From contig CM067535.1 of assembly GCA_034509925.1 (NCBI GenBank), positions 5,133,201-5,197,200 on the forward strand: a DNA stretch of 64,000 bases, given 5' to 3'. The position numbers and the translations under genes were made by a program. The notes under the pieces were generated by a model. The model was not told where the DNA came from, did no database searches, and was given only the letters and a program-made list of their open reading frames with translations. This document shows positions 61,998 to 64,000 of the stretch, in pieces (the first letter of the stretch is position 1; the number at the start of each line of letters is the position of its first letter). Source of the DNA: Hirudinaria manillensis. Lineage: Eukaryota; Annelida; Clitellata; Hirudinida; Hirudinidae.

Positions 61998-64000
61998 TGT
62001 CTTTTTCCTCGGCTCATGAGCAGCACAGCAGTTGACTGTGCATCGCTTGTGCCTAGAAACACCATTGTCTGCCAGGAGTGTGCGTCACGCTTCATCGGAG
62101 AGACTTCTGTTCTCAGTCTCACGCATAAAAGCACTCGATCAAAAAACGAAAAATATTGAAATCAATCATTTTGCTCTTGCTGTGAATTAAAAGATGGATT
62201 CACAATGTTTGGATGTTTTATGATGCACTGGCACAATTGCCTTATCGATATTTTTATCAAAATAATATTATTTATTAATTTATTAATGATGAAACAAAAA
62301 AATCCAATGTTCAGAATCATTGCCAGAATAAAAAATCGAAACATTAATAATTGCTGGTTACGAGAAGTCGTGATTAAAATAATTTGTTGTTGCAAGGTTT
62401 AAACATTTGCATCGTGGGACACAACAATAAAGACGACTATAAAGAAAGTGTCAAGAGTGTATTCAGTCTCGAAATTCATTCATTTTTTTAAGACCTCTTA
62501 AATATAAGTACTTCAAAACAATGCGATGATTCTTCAGTTGCGAGTCGAGTTTCTCAAAATATTATTTCCACTGGAAAAGGCAGATCTAGTAAACTGCCGA
62601 TTGGACATTTTTAATTCTGCTTTGCATTTCAATTTTAAAATAAAATATTAATATTAATATAATTCACGTCATGAAAGTGCCTCGTGTTACTTGGTGTCAG
62701 TATTAAGGTTGGGGTTACTTTGTTAAGCAGTCAAAAATTCAGTGTGTGTGTGTGGTTATTTTGAATTAATTCAAACCAAAATCATATTTTTAATATTCAT
62801 TTATCCGTGCTTAAAACAAACTCTTTAAATTGGTAAGACTGTTAAAAAAATTATTAAACGAACGTGCAGTTTATTCTTCGGACTCGACTCCTTTTTAAAC
62901 CAGTCGCCAGATGGAATTCATTATCGACATCGTGGATGCTGTCTTTTGGAACTGAATTGTTAGGAGGAAAATCAAACTTTTAGTCAAATTTTAATCAAAT
63001 TTAACAGAAATAATTGATGAAATTCGAGTGATTAACAAATAACAAATATTATCTCCACAATCACAGTACAATTCCATGCTCGCAACAATTTCAGTTGTTT
63101 ACAAGACGAGGACGACAGCAATAATAATTAACGCCGGCTTAATCATGGCCGTGATGTGATTGGATGTTGTAAATAAACAAAGGGCGTCATCGGAAGTTTC
63201 GTGTTTGCATGATAAAGACAAATATTTGCCTCCAGAATGAGATGTCCGTCATTAGATATTCGCTTGTCTACAAAAGAATCTTTCAAATCATCGGTGATAA
63301 AGTGAAATTACGGCTTTCTCTTGTTCGGACATATCCCGGGACGGAAAATTGTAGGTTGCAGTGAGCTGTATAATTTAGTCCATGAATCAAACTCCGTGTC
63401 ATTACGGAGTCCTCACTTCAACCGGCAGATGATGGATGGCCCTTGCACACTCCAACTCGGCATTCAAATGCGACCACAAACAGCGTTCTTCCTGTCATCA
63501 GGAAAAGATCTCCCAGTCGATTGCCGAGCAATACGTTTCAATTTCTGCTCGTTTGAAAGCCGATAATGAACTCTTTACGGAGAAGATTTGGCAGGATCCC
63601 GTGCCCGGCGTGGCCTCGTATCGCGAAAAAATAAACAAAGCTGCCTTCGCACTCGAGATAATATTTTAAACAAACAGAATTTCGAGAGCAAAAAATAATC
63701 AAAGATTTCGAACGTTTGCTTTGAAAATATTTTCGGCACGTAAAAATGTGTGCCAAATTAACTTTAGTCTCTGTTTCTGTTCGCAGCAGTTTCTAAAAAC
63801 ATGGGGATGGTTGGGTAGGAAAGATAGATGGATGCAGGGAAGGAATAGCAAAAGAGATAACGGCCATCAATATGGAGCCTGGAGGCTCTTAAACGTTTTG
63901 TTGATCGAGGAAGTGCACATACAAGAAACAACACATTGTATGTATAAACTCCGGGTGCAATACTAACCGAAGCCGTCACGTGATGATTTAATTTGATTTT
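61998..64000. other. Upstream flank of Rbfox; little supported content
   Basis: Includes the probable Rbfox promoter and 5' UTR just above 61997. The remainder is AT-rich, apart from a GC-richer patch at about 63300-63620 with an open plus-strand frame listed separately. Nothing else recognised up to the window end. Confidence 0.4.
63436..63669 (+). CDS. Doubtful ORF, 77 codons
   Basis: Open from ATG 63436 to TAA in a locally GC-richer patch. The translation has a protein-like middle (SIAEQYVSISARLKADNELF, then SYREKINKAA) without low complexity. An AG (aaccggcag) stands just before an ATG-rich start. I do not recognise it, and a second frame over the same bases is also open, so it may be chance or an exon of a gene continuing beyond the window. 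Confidence 0.25.
   Translation: MALAHSNSAFKCDHKQRSSCHQEKISQSIAEQYVSISARLKADNELFTEKIWQDPVPGVASYREKINKAAFALEIIF

Overview
This window is AT-rich nuclear DNA from an intron-rich animal, most likely a bilaterian invertebrate. Nearly all coding sequence lies in short exons with GT-AG borders. Slit, a CD20-like membrane protein, G-alpha-12/13, a plasma-membrane-type NHE, Rbfox and cytoplasmic actin are all animal genes. I cannot place the phylum from sequence alone. All splice models were read by eye: exon phases were required to chain, and the reading frame had to match the known family. Trinucleotide (GAT/ATC) and AAT/ACTC microsatellites are frequent.

Layout. 1.2-10.9 kb (minus): the 3' half of a slit gene (fourth LRR block, two EGFs, laminin G, one EGF, cystine knot). 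One of its introns holds a 4.1-kb R2-superfamily retrotransposon (6.3-10.4 kb) flanked by 255-bp direct repeats. 12.2-13.1 kb (plus): a C2H2 zinc-finger gene, converging on a mitochondrial thioredoxin (13.3-14.1 kb, minus). 16.0-16.9 kb (minus): an unrecognised small single-pass membrane protein. 18.7-22.4 kb (minus): a five-exon CD20/MS4A-like four-pass protein. 24.2-27.2 kb (minus): PAICS, the bifunctional purine enzyme. 29.5-30.6 kb (minus): an unrecognised 299-residue secreted protein. 32.6-49.8 kb (minus): a 23-exon sodium/proton exchanger. 51.0-52.9 kb (plus): a three-exon G-alpha-12/13 gene, divergent from the exchanger across about 1.2 kb. 56.7-57.9 kb (plus): a two-exon cytoplasmic actin with an upstream CArG box. 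58.5-62.0 kb (minus): a nine-exon Rbfox-type RNA-binding protein. The last 2 kb hold only a doubtful ORF.

The genes do not form one pathway. They are mostly independent housekeeping and developmental genes, read mainly from the minus strand. The most unusual points are: the retrotransposon's LTR-like direct repeats, with its stop and start codons one base apart; low-complexity insertions inside slit domains; two consecutive apparent GC-AG introns in slit; a run of splice-donor-like repeats in the exchanger; a proline in the G-alpha P-loop; and two orphan genes with clean signal or membrane segments.
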